Assembly (NCBI RefSeq): GCF_029338255.1
Contig: NZ_CP119787.1
Coordinates: 3,053,631-3,117,630 of the forward strand
Source: Haloarcula halobia
GTDB taxonomy: Archaea; Halobacteriota; Halobacteria; Halobacteriales; Haloarculaceae
DNA: 64,000 bases
Reading direction: 5' to 3'
The position numbers and the translations under genes were made by a program. The notes under the pieces were generated by a model. The model worked only from the letters and a program-made list of their open reading frames with translations, was not told the DNA's origin and searched no databases. Below, one piece after another: positions 1 to 11,120 of the stretch (positions are counted from its first letter, which is position 1; each line of letters opens with the position of its first letter).

Positions 1-1
1 G

Positions 2-286
2 TCGGCCCCCGACGCGCTCGTCCTGTGTCACGAGCAGGACCACCAGGCGATCCGGGGCTACGAGTCGGTCCGCATCCCGCCGCTGGACGAGTACGTCGAG
101 CTCTACGAGCGCCTGGCCGACCCCGTCGCCGAGGCGTCCGTCGTCGCCGGCATGTTGAACACGCGCGGCTTCGACGGGCCGGCCGCCGAGGCCGCCGTCG
201 CCACCTACGGAGAGGCCATCGACGTCCCGGCGACCGACCCCGTCCGCTTCGGCGTCACCGACGACGTCCTCGACGCAATCCTATGA
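2..286 (+). CDS. DUF1611/DgcN-like protein, C-terminal part (5' end outside window)
   Basis: An open frame enters from the left edge and ends in TGA; 94 residues are visible. The segment includes LVLCHEQDH, the stretch YESVRIPPLDEYVELYERLA and VVAGMLNTRG, which resemble the C-terminal half of the DUF1611 family (DgcN-like, with an N-terminal Rossmann and a C-terminal P-loop-like domain). Its stop codon overlaps the ATG of the dipeptide epimerase (ATGA), so the two are translationally coupled. DUF1611 genes commonly sit beside enolase-superfamily dipeptide or D-glutamate epimerases, which fits. The exact reaction in archaea is not established. Family assignment rests on the C-terminal motifs plus the neighbour. 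Confidence 0.72.
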   Translation, partial: SAPDALVLCHEQDHQAIRGYESVRIPPLDEYVELYERLADPVAEASVVAGMLNTRGFDGPAAEAAVATYGEAIDVPATDPVRFGVTDDVLDAIL

Positions 287-1344
287 ACGGGTCCGTCGAA
301 CGGTTCGACCTCCCGATCGCCGCGCCCTTCGGCATCGCCCGCGGGACGACCCGCACGAGCGCGTCCGTCGTCGTCGAGCTGACCCACGAAGGGACGACCG
401 GCGTCGGGGCCGTCACCCCCTCGTCGTACTACGACGAGACGGCCGAGAGCGTCGTCGCGGTGCTCCCCGATCTGCTGGGGATCGTCGAGTCGGTGGGCGA
501 CCCCCACGCCGGCCAGCACGTCGAGCGGCGACTGCGCGCGCACGCGCCAGACCAACCCGCGGCCCGCAGCGCCGTCTCCATCGCCCTGGCCGACCTGTCG
601 GCCCGCACGCTCGGGGTCCCGCTCTACCAGCAGTGGGGCCTCGACCCGGACGCCGTCCCGCCGACCACCTACACCGTCGGCATCGACACCCCCGCGGAGA
701 TGGCGAGCAAGGCCGAGGCGGCCGTCGAAGCGGGCTTTTCGCTCCTGAAGGTGAAGCTCGGGACCGACGACGACCGGGGCCGCCTCGACGCCGTGCGGGA
801 CGCGGCCCCCGACGCCGAGCTCAGGGTCGACGCCAACGCGGCCTGGTCGGCCGACGAGGCCGTTTCGGCCGTCGACTGGCTCGAGGACACCGGTGTGACC
901 ATGCTGGAACAGCCGGTCGCTGCCGACGACCTGGATGGACTGCGGACCGTGACCGAGGCCACGTCGATTCCCGTGGCGGCCGACGAATCGTGTGTCGCCC
1001 CGAGCGACGTCCCACGGGTGGCCGACGCCTGCGATATCGTCAACGCGAAACTCGTCAAGTGCGGCGGCGTCCGGGCCGCCAAGCGCCTCTTGCATGCGGC
1101 CGACGCCCACGGCCTCGAGACGATGCTCGGCTGCATGGTCGAGTCGAACGCCGCCATCGCGGCGGCCGTCCACCTCGCGCCGCTGGTCGACTACGTGGAC
1201 CTCGACGGGGCGCTGTTGCTGGCCGCGGACCCCTACGAGGGCGTCGCGCTGGAGGGGGAGGTCTTCGACCTCCGGTCGGTCCAGGCGGGGACGGGCGCCC
1301 GGCGGGCGGACGGACTCGAGTCGACGACCGAGACCGTGAACTAG
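283..1344 (+). CDS. Dipeptide epimerase (L-Ala-D/L-Glu epimerase-like, enolase superfamily)
   Basis: This is a 353-residue mandelate racemase/muconate lactonizing subgroup protein, of normal length. The capping domain spans about residues 1-120 and the barrel follows. The catalytic KxK pair is at K156/K158 (LLKVKLG). Metal ligands are D183 (DANAAW), E209 (EQPV) and D234 (ADES), and the second base is probably K256 (NAKLVKCGG). Family members epimerise the second residue of dipeptides such as L-Ala-L/D-Glu; true substrates vary, so specificity is inferred. The start is the ATG overlapping the upstream stop; a longer upstream frame is only the shadow of that gene. It is co-transcribed with the DgcN-like gene. 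Confidence 0.85.
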   Translation: MNGSVERFDLPIAAPFGIARGTTRTSASVVVELTHEGTTGVGAVTPSSYYDETAESVVAVLPDLLGIVESVGDPHAGQHVERRLRAHAPDQPAARSAVSIALADLSARTLGVPLYQQWGLDPDAVPPTTYTVGIDTPAEMASKAEAAVEAGFSLLKVKLGTDDDRGRLDAVRDAAPDAELRVDANAAWSADEAVSAVDWLEDTGVTMLEQPVAADDLDGLRTVTEATSIPVAADESCVAPSDVPRVADACDIVNAKLVKCGGVRAAKRLLHAADAHGLETMLGCMVESNAAIAAAVHLAPLVDYVDLDGALLLAADPYEGVALEGEVFDLRSVQAGTGARRADGLESTTETVN

Positions 1345-1370
1345 GTGCCTGACATCTCGACGACGACGCA

Positions 1371-1392
1371 GTTCAAAAAGCGGCGACGGCCG
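1371..1392 (-). terminator. Possible U-tract terminator between convergent genes
   Basis: On the minus strand, just after the peroxiredoxin stop, a GC-rich stretch is followed by five T residues. That is the usual look of an archaeal U-tract terminator. It lies in the 51-bp gap between the convergent epimerase and peroxiredoxin genes. No strong hairpin is visible. Confidence 0.3.
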
Positions 1393-1395
1393 ATC

Positions 1396-1869
1396 CTACG
1401 CGTTCTCGACGGCCTCGATCAGTTCCGCGTAGTCGGGCTCGTTGGTCGGGTCGTCGGCGACCCAGCTGTAGGTCACCGTGCCGTCGTCGTCGACGACGAA
1501 CACCGAGCGGTTCGCGACGCCCAGCAGGCCGAGGTCCTCGATGTCGATGCGCTGGTCGTAGGCCTCGATGGCGTCGCGGTCCATGTCGCTGACGAGGGGG
1601 AAGTCCAGGTCGTGCTCGTCGCGGAAGGCGTTCTGGGAGAACGCGGAGTCGGCGCTGACGCCGAAGATGGTCGCGCCGGCGGCCTCGAAGTCGTCGAGGT
1701 GGTCCTGGAGCGCGATCATCTCGTTCGAGCACGGCGGCGTGAACGCGCCGGGGAAGAAGGCGAGGACGACCGGGCCGTCGCCTAGTTCGTCGTCCAGGTC
1801 GAACGCTTCGACTTCGCCGTTTGCGACCGTTGCGGTAAACGTCGGGGCTGTGTCACCAGTGGAAACCAT
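1396..1869 (-). CDS. Peroxiredoxin (AhpC/TSA-Bcp class, single cysteine)
   Basis: The 157-residue thioredoxin-fold peroxidase reduces hydrogen peroxide and organic hydroperoxides in the cytoplasm. The active-site motif is T44-x-x-C47 in GAFTPPCSNE, followed by FGVSADS and a distal arginine in QRID. C47 is the only cysteine, so the enzyme must work as a 1-Cys type or use an external thiol for resolution. The start was chosen at MVSTGDTAPTF, the conserved beginning of the family; a TATA-like element lies about 28 bp above it, consistent with a leaderless mRNA. It is a monocistronic gene convergent with the epimerase. Confidence 0.9.
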   Translation of the reverse strand: MVSTGDTAPTFTATVANGEVEAFDLDDELGDGPVVLAFFPGAFTPPCSNEMIALQDHLDDFEAAGATIFGVSADSAFSQNAFRDEHDLDFPLVSDMDRDAIEAYDQRIDIEDLGLLGVANRSVFVVDDDGTVTYSWVADDPTNEPDYAELIEAVENA

Positions 1870-1892
1870 CGCTTCACCCTTCGTATCACGGG

Positions 1893-1901
1893 CGAATAAA
1901 T
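1893..1901 (-). promoter_or_regulatory. TATA box of the peroxiredoxin gene
   Basis: Reading on the minus strand, TTTATTCGC is centred about 28 bp upstream of the ATG at 1869. This is the position expected of a haloarchaeal TATA box driving a leaderless transcript. No Shine-Dalgarno sequence is present. Confidence 0.5.
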
Positions 1902-1985
1902 GTGCCTGGAGAGAGTGTGCCACGCCCCGGCGCGCGATCCGCAGGCCGTGTCCAGTTCGCCGAAGACGAGGGGCACACCCTCCGC

Positions 1986-3932
<1,947 letters not shown>

Positions 3933-3993
3933 ATCTGCAGTGTGTACACGCGCGGTTTATAATTGCCTCGTCGGTAGCGGGCCGCCAGGGGTG

Positions 3994-4506
3994 TCACTCG
4001 AAGAGGTCCTCGTGACGCGCGGCCAGGTTCGCGTAGTCACCCGACGAGAACGCCTCGAACACCTGGTCGGGATCGATGTTCGTCTCCGCCAGGGGCGTGA
4101 CCGTCGCGGGACTGCCCCGGACGAACGACTCCGCCGGCACCTCGTAGCCCGGGGGGACGACGGTGCCCATCGCGACGATGGAGTGATCGCCGATGACCGC
4201 CTCGCTGACGGTGGAGTTGAAGCCCACGAGCGCGCCGTCGCGGACCTCGGCGTCGTTGAGCACGGCGCCGTGGCCCACCATCACTTTCTCGCCGACCATC
4301 GAGGCGTGGAGAATCGCGCCGTCACCGATGGCGCTCTGTCTGCCGACCTCGACCGGGCCGACGTCGCCCCGCAACACGGCCCCCGGCCAGACGTTCGCGT
4401 TGGCCCCGATAGTCACGTCGCCGACGACGGTCGACTCGCGGCTGACGTGTGCGTATCCGTGTATCTCCGGCGAGTCGCCCTCGAACTCGTACTCACGGCT
4501 GTCCAT
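3994..4506 (-). CDS. Gamma-carbonic anhydrase family left-handed beta-helix protein
   Basis: The 170-residue protein is built of hexapeptide repeats (VVGDVTIGANANVWPGAVLR and following) with the family RGDVGPVEVG signature. In Cam-type enzymes three histidines bind zinc. H67 (ILHAS) and H79 (VGHGAVL) are present, but the third position, five residues after H79, is Asn84 (GHGAVLND). This may mean altered metal binding or loss of carbonic anhydrase activity, as in many YrdA/PaaY-like proteins. The start MDSREYEFEG was chosen because the upstream extension is Arg/Cys-rich and unlike the family. Confidence 0.8.
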   Translation of the reverse strand: MDSREYEFEGDSPEIHGYAHVSRESTVVGDVTIGANANVWPGAVLRGDVGPVEVGRQSAIGDGAILHASMVGEKVMVGHGAVLNDAEVRDGALVGFNSTVSEAVIGDHSIVAMGTVVPPGYEVPAESFVRGSPATVTPLAETNIDPDQVFEAFSSGDYANLAARHEDLFE

Positions 4507-4668
4507 ACAGCAACAGCGAGTGCGCGGTCCGAAAAGATACCGGTCGTCATGCTGCCCGTTGAACCTCGTTCCGGGTTTTGCTACCCGAGACGCGCGTATC
4601 ATGGCGTCTCCAGTAGCGTGTGTCACTCGACCAGGCAGTACAGTCTCTCTGTCGAGCGGAGGTGGGAT

Positions 4669-5088
4669 TCACCGCCGGGTGATCGTTCCCGGTGAGTGAA
4701 TGTCAAACGCGATCTCGTCGGAGTCCCCGTCATCTCCCGGGTAGAAGTGAACGTGGCCTTCGTCGGTCGGGGTGTGATTGTTCTCGAAGACCTCGTATCG
4801 GACCACGTACTGGCGGGATTCGGCCACGTCCTCGCGTCGTGTCTGTCCCTGTGGGCCGACACTGATGGATTCGGAATGGACTCTCGCGTCGCTCCGGGAT
4901 CGGGTACCATCGGCACGGAACAGGCCGATCTCGACCGCGTACGGCTTATCGGTGTGGTTGAAGAGCACTATCTCGAGCATCGAGGAGTCAGTCGGCGGCG
5001 TGGAACAGCCGGCAATCGATGCTATCGAACCCGCACCAGCGGTCAGCACTACTCGCCGAGATGCGAAGCGGGGAAGCCGTTCAGACAT
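4669..5088 (-). CDS. Small secreted lipoprotein, unknown function
   Basis: The 139-residue protein begins MSERLPRFASRRVVLTAGAG, a twin-arginine signal, followed by a lipobox-like SIASIAGC, so the mature protein is probably exported by Tat and anchored by a lipidated Cys28. The mature part (MLEIVLFNHTDKPYAVEIGL, then VRYEVFENN and HVHFYPGDDGDSDEIAFDI) looks like a small beta-sandwich. It resembles the many uncharacterised haloarchaeal lipoproteins with a 'nitrous-oxide-reductase/cupredoxin-like' fold, but I see no metal-site cluster. No operon partner. Function unknown. Confidence 0.7.
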   Translation of the reverse strand: MSERLPRFASRRVVLTAGAGSIASIAGCSTPPTDSSMLEIVLFNHTDKPYAVEIGLFRADGTRSRSDARVHSESISVGPQGQTRREDVAESRQYVVRYEVFENNHTPTDEGHVHFYPGDDGDSDEIAFDIHSPGTITRR

Positions 5089-5246
5089 GGAGGGGGCGAG
5101 ACACCCTCGATACGTATGTTTTCGGGTCGGAGACCCGTTGTTGGCCCCCTGCCACAGCTCGGTCGTGGATGACCACACCATCGCGTTCGAACGGTTCTGT
5201 GACACGCCAGGAGTGGAACAATCGTCACGTGATACAGCCGGCAGTA

Positions 5247-5807
5247 TCAGGCACAGTCGACGGCCTCGTCGAAGACCGGCTTCAGCCGACTGATAGTCTG
5301 GTCGTCGTGGGCACCGGGGTCCAGATGGAAGTGCGCAACCGCGCCCACCTCGCGCAGCTGGCCGGTGAACATGTGGAGGAACTTGAACGCCGACTGGACG
5401 TCGGCGAACTGGAGGAGTTCGGTCAGCGAGTCGAAGCAGACGGCCAGCTGGCTCTCCGGTTCGACGTCGGCCAGGTAGTTGTTGAGGCGCATCCCCAGGC
5501 CGGTGATGTCGTTGGGGTTGGCCGTCGTGACGAAGACGCTCTCGGGCAGGTCCTCGTCGCTCGGCCGCCCGATTCCCGCGCCGTCCCCGACGACGACGAT
5601 GCCCATCCGGCCGGGGAGAGTGCCGTGGGTCTCGCGCCAGGACTCGACCAGTTCCGCCGGCGACGCCGAGTAGGTGATTCGCAACACGTCGAGTCGCTGG
5701 CGCCTGTCGGCCTCGAGCAGGGAGAGACAGGTCGACCGCTTGGCGCTGCTCAGCGACGGCGCCATCACGAGGGTGTTCGTCCCGGGCCGGGGGTCCGGGT
5801 CTGTCAT
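5247..5807 (-). CDS. RecA-fold-like haloarchaeal protein (DUF7504-type) paired with KaiC-like ATPase
   Basis: The 186-residue protein has the beta-strand pattern of a RecA/KaiC core (NTLVMAPS, RMGIVVVGDG, LAVCFDSLTELLQF) but no recognisable Walker A motif. AVCFDSLTEL sits where Walker B would be. It starts one base before the stop of the KaiC-like gene (stop at 5808), so the two are one operon with this gene second. Comparable short RecA-like proteins next to KaiC/HTR-like genes occur widely in haloarchaea, often near sensory genes. A structural or regulatory partner role is inferred; no biochemical function is known to me. Confidence 0.6.
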   Translation of the reverse strand: MTDPDPRPGTNTLVMAPSLSSAKRSTCLSLLEADRRQRLDVLRITYSASPAELVESWRETHGTLPGRMGIVVVGDGAGIGRPSDEDLPESVFVTTANPNDITGLGMRLNNYLADVEPESQLAVCFDSLTELLQFADVQSAFKFLHMFTGQLREVGAVAHFHLDPGAHDDQTISRLKPVFDEAVDCA

Positions 5808-7349
5808 CTACTGACCCTCCGGAGAGGTGGGTGACTCGCGCCGGGGAACGCTCGTCCCCGCGCCCGGTGGCTGCTGAATCCGCATGTAGGGCTCGCTTTG
5901 CACGTACTCGACGAGGCGAGTCGCACCCATGAATCCGCTGGGTGACTTCTGGAGCTCGAGGTACTGCAGTCCGTTCTCCGAGACCCACGTCTCCAGGGTC
6001 TGCCAGGCCCCGTTCTCGTAGAACGCCGCGAGTTCGTCCGACAGCGTCGCGGGGTTGAACAGGTACATCGTCGTGTCGTCGGCCCGGTAGAAGTTCTGCT
6101 CCTCCCAGAAGCGGACCTGCCGGAGTTCGTCGTTCTCCAGGACCGGGAGCTGTGACTCGACGTTGAGGACGGTGAACATCGACTGGTCGCCCCGCCGGTC
6201 GTCGATGGTCCGGAAGACCCCGGCCGTGTCCTCGTCCTCGTACGTGTGGGGCTTGAACACGTTGCGGCGGGTGTTCTCCCAGATGTCGGCAAAGTCGATG
6301 AGGAAGAGCTGGTCGTCGTTCAACATCTCGTCCATGTCGCCGATTCGGTCGTCGATGATACTGCGGAGCCGCTTCGGCGGCAGTTCCACGGGCGGAGCGA
6401 TGCCGATTGCCATCCCGTCGTCGACAGCCTGCGCCATGAGGTTCGTCAGGATAGAGTGGGGACTGGCCTGCCCGTCGTGTTTCAGCAGCAACGTCCCGCC
6501 GTAGACGATACCCCCACCCAGGAGCGCATCGAGGCCCGGGATCCCGGTCGCCATGTGGTCCGAGGGGACGAACTCCCCGGGGTGGGTCCGCAGGCGCGGC
6601 GAGACGCGGATACCCGCCGGCGTGAACGTCAGCTCGTGGATACGCGAGTCGTGGTCGACCCCGCGCATCTTCACCACCTCGAGGAACCGGTGGTAGTCGC
6701 CGCCGACGTTCTTCCGCCAGAGTCGCAGGACGCCGTGGGCGTTGAACTGCACCGCGTCGCTGGCGGCGACCGTCTTGACGTCCGACTGGGCCAGCGACGG
6801 TTCGGACTCCTCGGCGGTGAACATCGCCGTCGCGCCGAACTCGTCGTTGAGGAGGCGGATGAAATCGAGCAGCGTCCGCCGGAAGACGTCCCGGTCGTCC
6901 CCGATGGCCGACAGCCCCGACACCGAGTCGAGCACGACGCGGTCGGCCGGGGCGAACCGCTCTAGGTACTGGGTGATGTACTTCGACTCGAACGGGGCGG
7001 AGTACTCGCCGCCCAGCATCGTGCCGCCCTCGAGCGTCTCCAGGGTCAGCTCGCGCTCACTGTCGCCGTCGACGGTCTGTCCCGGCGTCGCGTGCAGCGA
7101 CGTGACGGTGAGGTTCTCGTCGTCCATCCGGAAGTCGAACGCGGAAAACGAGTCCGCGAGCTCCTCGAACGTCTGCTCGGTGCTGATAAAGAGGCAGTCT
7201 TCGCCGCGGTCCAGTCCCGCCTGCAGGAACTGCATCGCGAGCGTCGACTTCCCCGTCCCCGGCCCTCCGGTGACGAGCACGGTCCGGTTCTCGGGGATGC
7301 CCCCGTCGAGGATTTCGTCGAGCGTCTGACTCCCTGTGTGAACAGGCAT
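5808..7349 (-). CDS. KaiC/RAD55-like tandem RecA-domain ATPase
   Basis: The 513-residue protein has two KaiC-type halves. Domain 1 has a complete Walker A, GGPGTGKST (about residues 28-36), EQTFEEL near the expected catalytic glutamate position, and a Walker B VVLDSVSGL. Domain 2 (from about residue 270, MATGIPGLDALLGGG) has LLLKHDGQASPH in place of the P-loop, so it has lost nucleotide-binding residues. This one-active, one-degenerate layout is typical of haloarchaeal HTR-like or gas-vesicle-associated KaiC relatives, not true clock KaiC. It is the first gene of a two-gene operon with the short RecA-like protein. Signal transduction is a guess from context in other haloarchaea. Confidence 0.75.
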   Translation of the reverse strand: MPVHTGSQTLDEILDGGIPENRTVLVTGGPGTGKSTLAMQFLQAGLDRGEDCLFISTEQTFEELADSFSAFDFRMDDENLTVTSLHATPGQTVDGDSERELTLETLEGGTMLGGEYSAPFESKYITQYLERFAPADRVVLDSVSGLSAIGDDRDVFRRTLLDFIRLLNDEFGATAMFTAEESEPSLAQSDVKTVAASDAVQFNAHGVLRLWRKNVGGDYHRFLEVVKMRGVDHDSRIHELTFTPAGIRVSPRLRTHPGEFVPSDHMATGIPGLDALLGGGIVYGGTLLLKHDGQASPHSILTNLMAQAVDDGMAIGIAPPVELPPKRLRSIIDDRIGDMDEMLNDDQLFLIDFADIWENTRRNVFKPHTYEDEDTAGVFRTIDDRRGDQSMFTVLNVESQLPVLENDELRQVRFWEEQNFYRADDTTMYLFNPATLSDELAAFYENGAWQTLETWVSENGLQYLELQKSPSGFMGATRLVEYVQSEPYMRIQQPPGAGTSVPRRESPTSPEGQ

Positions 7350-7412
7350 GTAGTTCTATCAGTGGGTAAGACTCCTGGATAAAAGACGTGGTGCCTAACG
7401 AGGCACCGCTGC

Positions 7413-7844
7413 TCACTCGATGTGGACGATCAGCACCGGGACCGGCGAGTTCTCGACGACCCGTTCCGAGACACTCCCGAGGTTGGCGACCCGGTCGCGC
7501 CCGGTCCGGCCGTGGGTCCCGATCGTGACCAGATCGACGTCCTCGCGGTCGGCGTACTCGACGATGGTCTTGTACGGGATACCCTCCGCCATCGTCGTCC
7601 GGACCTCCAGACCCGCCTCCTCGCCGCGGACGGCGACGTCGTCGAGCGCCACCTCGCCTTCCTCTTCGAGCGACTGTCGGACGTCCGCTTTAGCGTCTTT
7701 CTCGGCCGCCTGATGCAGTCGCTTGTCGACGACATAGAGGCCGTGTAACACCGCGTCGTTGTCGCGTGCGATGGCGATCGCGTGCGAAATCGTCTCGACA
7801 GAGCCCGAACTGCCGTCGGTCGCGACGAGTACGTGGTCGTACAT
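7413..7844 (-). CDS. Universal stress protein (UspA family)
   Basis: The 143-residue single-domain Usp begins [15 protein letters not shown] and ends with the ATP-binding [21 protein letters not shown], which matches the G-2x-G-9x-G(S/T) nucleotide-binding signature. Length is normal. The start is the conserved [12 protein letters not shown]; longer upstream frames are Arg-rich shadows. Family members bind ATP and respond to stress or modulate partner proteins. It stands alone, with the 300-bp gene-free region on its upstream side. Confidence 0.9.
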   Translation of the reverse strand: MYDHVLVATDGSSGSVETISHAIAIARDNDAVLHGLYVVDKRLHQAAEKDAKADVRQSLEEEGEVALDDVAVRGEEAGLEVRTTMAEGIPYKTIVEYADREDVDLVTIGTHGRTGRDRVANLGSVSERVVENSPVPVLIVHIE

Positions 7845-8144
7845 GGTTGCTCGTGCGGGAGTGCGTCCCCGGCCCACATAGTTCTCGGTGGTCGCTCTCA
7901 CCCGACGGGAGTGGTACCACGCGGCGATCGTCGTTTCGCGGGTCCTGCGTCGATCGCGCCGCTCGCTTTTCTCGATGGGGCTGCCTCCGGTCGGTGCCTC
8001 GCTGCTCGCGGGTCGTTTCGCTCCCCGCGTCACTTCGAGGGCCGCTCACTCCGTTCCCCGCTCGCTATTGTCGAGGCCCTTCGCTGCGCTCAGGCCCTCG
8101 CTATCTCAATACACTTATCCCCGGCCGCTATCGTATGCAGGTAT
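7845..8144. other. 300-bp intergenic region between divergent usp and thrS
   Basis: No convincing gene is present. The middle (about 7960-8105) is built of short GC-rich motifs rich in CGCTCGC and CTTCGCTGCGCTC, with the pentamer-rich AGGCCCT repeated twice about 20 bp apart. Haloarchaeal intergenic DNA often contains such decayed repeat-like tracts. The thrS TATA element lies at the right end. Confidence 0.4.
8111..8120 (+). promoter_or_regulatory. TATA box of thrS
   Basis: ACACTTATCC is centred about 29 bp upstream of the thrS ATG at 8145, the spacing of leaderless haloarchaeal promoters. This supports the chosen start against the longer open frame that runs through the intergenic region. 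Confidence 0.5.
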
Positions 8145-10073
8145 ATGAGTACGGTCACGGTCACGCTGCCGGACGGCTCCACGCTCGAGATGGAGTCCGG
8201 GAGCACGGTCGAAGACGTCGCCTACGAAATCGGGCCCGGACTCGGCAAGGACACCGTCGCCGGCGTGGTGGACGGCGAGCTGGTCGACAGACACACGCCC
8301 ATCGAGTCCGACGTCACACTGGAGATCGTCACGGAGAGCAGCGACGAGTACCTCGACGTGCTCCGTCACTCCGCCGCCCACGTCTTCGCGCAGGCGCTCC
8401 AGCGCGAGTTCCCCGAGGCGACGCTCACGATCGGACCGTGGACCGACGACGGCTTCTACTACGATATCACCGGCGTCGACCTGGACGAGGACGACCTGGA
8501 AGCCATCAGCGAGGAAGCCCAGGAGATCATCGAAGCGGACTACGACATCGAGCGCGAACTGGTCGACCGCGAGGCGGCCTTCGAGCGCTACGAGGACAAC
8601 CCGTTCAAGCAGGACATCCTCGAAACGGAAGCGGCCGACGAGGACCCCGTCTCCTTCTACACCCAGGGCGAGTTCTACGACCTCTGTCAGGGCCCCCACG
8701 TCGAGTCGACCGGCGAGATCGGCGGGTTCGCCCTGCTGGAGATCTCGGCGGCGTTCTGGCGCGGCGAGGAGGACAACGAGACGCTGACGCGCGTCTACGG
8801 GACGGCGTTCCCAACCGAAGACGAACTCGACGAGTTCCTCGAGAACCGCCGGAAGGCAAAGGAACGGGACCACCGGAAGATCGGCCAGGAGATGGACCTG
8901 TTCTCCATCGACGACACGACCGGGCCGGGCCTGCCGCTGTACGAGCCAAACGGCAAGAAGATCCTCAACGAACTGTCCGAGTACGTCGCCGGCCTCAACC
9001 GCGACGCCGGCTACGACGAGGTCGAGACGCCCCACGTCTTCCGGACGGAACTCTGGAAGAAGTCCGGGCACTACGACAACTACGTCGACGACATGTTCCT
9101 GCTGGACGTCAACGACGAGGAGTACGGCCTGAAGCCGATGAACTGCCCGGGCCACGCGACCATCTTCGACCAGAAGTCCTGGTCCTATCGCGACCTCCCG
9201 GTCCGGTACTTCGAGGACGGGAAGGTCTATCGGAAGGAACAGCGCGGCGAACTCTCGGGACTCTCGCGCACCTGGGCGTTCACCATCGACGACGGCCACC
9301 TGTTCGTCCGCCCGGACCAGATCGAGGAGGAAGTGCTGGCCATCATGGACATCATCCTCGACACGCTGGACACCTTCAACCTCGACTACACCGTCCAGTT
9401 CGCCACCCGCCCCGAGAAGAGCGTCGGGGGCGACGAGATCTGGGAGAAAGCCGAGTCACAGCTCGAATCGGTCCTCGAGGGCCAGGACATCGACTACGTC
9501 GTCGAAGAGGGCGACGGTGCCTTCTACGGCCCGAAGATCGACTTCGCCTTCGAGGACGCGCTTGGCCGCCACTGGGACGGCCCCACCGTCCAGCTGGACT
9601 TCAACATGCCCGAGCGGTTCGACCTGACCTACACCGGCGAGGACAACGAGGACCACCGCCCGGTCATCATCCACCGCGCGCTCTTTGGCTCCTACGAGCG
9701 GTTCTTCATGGTGCTGACCGAGCACTACAACGGGAAGTTCCCCACGTGGCTGGCGCCCGAACAGGTCCGCATCCTCCCGGTCAGCGACGACAACATCCCC
9801 TACTGCGAGGCGATCGCCGACGACCTGGGCGACGTCCGCGTCGAGATCGAGGACCGCTCGTGGACCGTCGGCCGCAAGATCCAGCAGGCCCACGACGACC
9901 GGGTGCCCTACATGCTCATCATCGGTGACGACGAGGAGGACGACGGCACGATATCCGTGCGCGACCGCAAGGAGAACGAGGAGAAAGACGTCGACCTCGG
10001 CGAGTTCCGCGACCACCTCCACACCGAGATCGACCAGAAGCGGACCGCCGTCACCTTCTTTGCCGGACGGTAA
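8145..10073 (+). CDS. thrS: Threonyl-tRNA synthetase
   Basis: The 642-residue class II synthetase charges tRNA-Thr. Domains in order: TGS (residues 1-62, [11 protein letters not shown]), bacterial-type editing domain with [11 protein letters not shown] (HxxxH) and a later CQGPHV, catalytic core with motif 2 region [21 protein letters not shown] and motif 3 near [11 protein letters not shown], and the anticodon-binding domain with VRILPVSD. Zinc ligands include the Cys of [14 protein letters not shown]. The long bacterial-type editing domain rather than the archaeal DTD-like one is the form found in haloarchaea. Start set by the TGS domain and the TATA box. Confidence 0.97.
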   Translation: MSTVTVTLPDGSTLEMESGSTVEDVAYEIGPGLGKDTVAGVVDGELVDRHTPIESDVTLEIVTESSDEYLDVLRHSAAHVFAQALQREFPEATLTIGPWTDDGFYYDITGVDLDEDDLEAISEEAQEIIEADYDIERELVDREAAFERYEDNPFKQDILETEAADEDPVSFYTQGEFYDLCQGPHVESTGEIGGFALLEISAAFWRGEEDNETLTRVYGTAFPTEDELDEFLENRRKAKERDHRKIGQEMDLFSIDDTTGPGLPLYEPNGKKILNELSEYVAGLNRDAGYDEVETPHVFRTELWKKSGHYDNYVDDMFLLDVNDEEYGLKPMNCPGHATIFDQKSWSYRDLPVRYFEDGKVYRKEQRGELSGLSRTWAFTIDDGHLFVRPDQIEEEVLAIMDIILDTLDTFNLDYTVQFATRPEKSVGGDEIWEKAESQLESVLEGQDIDYVVEEGDGAFYGPKIDFAFEDALGRHWDGPTVQLDFNMPERFDLTYTGEDNEDHRPVIIHRALFGSYERFFMVLTEHYNGKFPTWLAPEQVRILPVSDDNIPYCEAIADDLGDVRVEIEDRSWTVGRKIQQAHDDRVPYMLIIGDDEEDDGTISVRDRKENEEKDVDLGEFRDHLHTEIDQKRTAVTFFAGR

Positions 10074-10163
10074 CGGAGCGATCCCGGACCGGGGCGCGTG
10101 GGTTTTATGTTGTACAATTTACAAGGCGGCAGAGAAGACTCGGCAGACCAGCCGAGCGATACG

Positions 10164-11058
10164 ATGGAGGAACGGGCAGCGGAGAGCACGCAGTTCCTCT
10201 GGCTGTTGCTCGACGCCGACAGGCGCGTCGTCGCGGGCGTCCTCTCGGCGGTCCTGTTCGTGGCCGTCGTGGCCGCCGGTCTGCTCCACCCGGGCCGGCA
10301 CAGACGCTGCGCACGCGGGGCGACCCCGTCGAGACGCTCTATTGGGCGCTCATCACGGGCACCAGCACCGGCGTGACCATCGTCCTCACCCTGAGTCAGC
10401 TGGTCCTGTCACAGGAGCTTGGCGCCGTCGGCGACCAGCGCGACCGGATGGGTGGCGCGATGCGGTTCCGCGCCGACGTCGCCGACGCCGTCGGGACGAC
10501 CGTGAGCCCGGCCGAGCCCTCGGCGTTCCTGCGCTCGCTGGTCCGGGCGACGGGCGAGCAGGCCGAGACGATCCAGAACAGCATCGACTGGAGCGACCTG
10601 AGCGGGGACGCGAAGACGTCGCTGGCACGGTACGTAGACGCCGTCGTCGGGAACGTCGAGACGGTCACCGACGCGCTCCCGGCCGACGTCGACGAACAGC
10701 TCGGGGACCTGGCCGAGTCGCTGGCACTGTTCGGCCCCACCCGCGAGCACTTCAACACGCTGTACTTCCAGTGGGAGCTGTCGAACCTCTCGAGGACGCT
10801 GCTGTACGTCGCGGTACCGGCACTGGCGGTCGCAATTGTCACTCAGGTCTTTTTCGACCCGCGAGACTTCACGGCAGTGACGCTGGGCGTCCCGGACTCG
10901 CTGTGGATCCTCGCGGTGACGACGACGCTCTCGCTCATCCCGTTCACGATTCTGCTCGCGTACGTCCTCCGCATCGGGACCATACCAATCGGACCCTCTC
11001 CATCGGCCCGTTCATCCTCCGTGAGACGGACCGCTCGGTCGACGTCGACTGGGGCTGA
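10164..11058 (+). pseudogene. Membrane protein gene disrupted by two single-base frameshifts
   Basis: Translation in three successive frames gives one coherent protein. It starts MEERAAESTQFLWLLLDADR and a TM segment (VLSAVLFVAVVAAGLLHPG), shifts frame near 10290, continues PAQTLRTRGDPVETLYWAL and VTIVLTLSQLVLSQELG, a soluble helical region and further TM segments, shifts again near 10985, and ends RTLSIGPFILRETDRSVDVDWG. Each shift is repaired by adding one base: a C in the CCGGGCC tract near 10290, and an A in ACCATACC near 10985. Two independent lesions suggest a true pseudogene, but base-calling errors are possible. The intact form would be an about 298-residue membrane protein with four or more TM segments, function unknown. 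Confidence 0.7.
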
Positions 11059-11120
11059 GGCCCCCGCGCGAGGGGTGGCGGCCTACGGTTTTTTCTACCC
11101 AACGGTCGTCTCGCCGGCAC

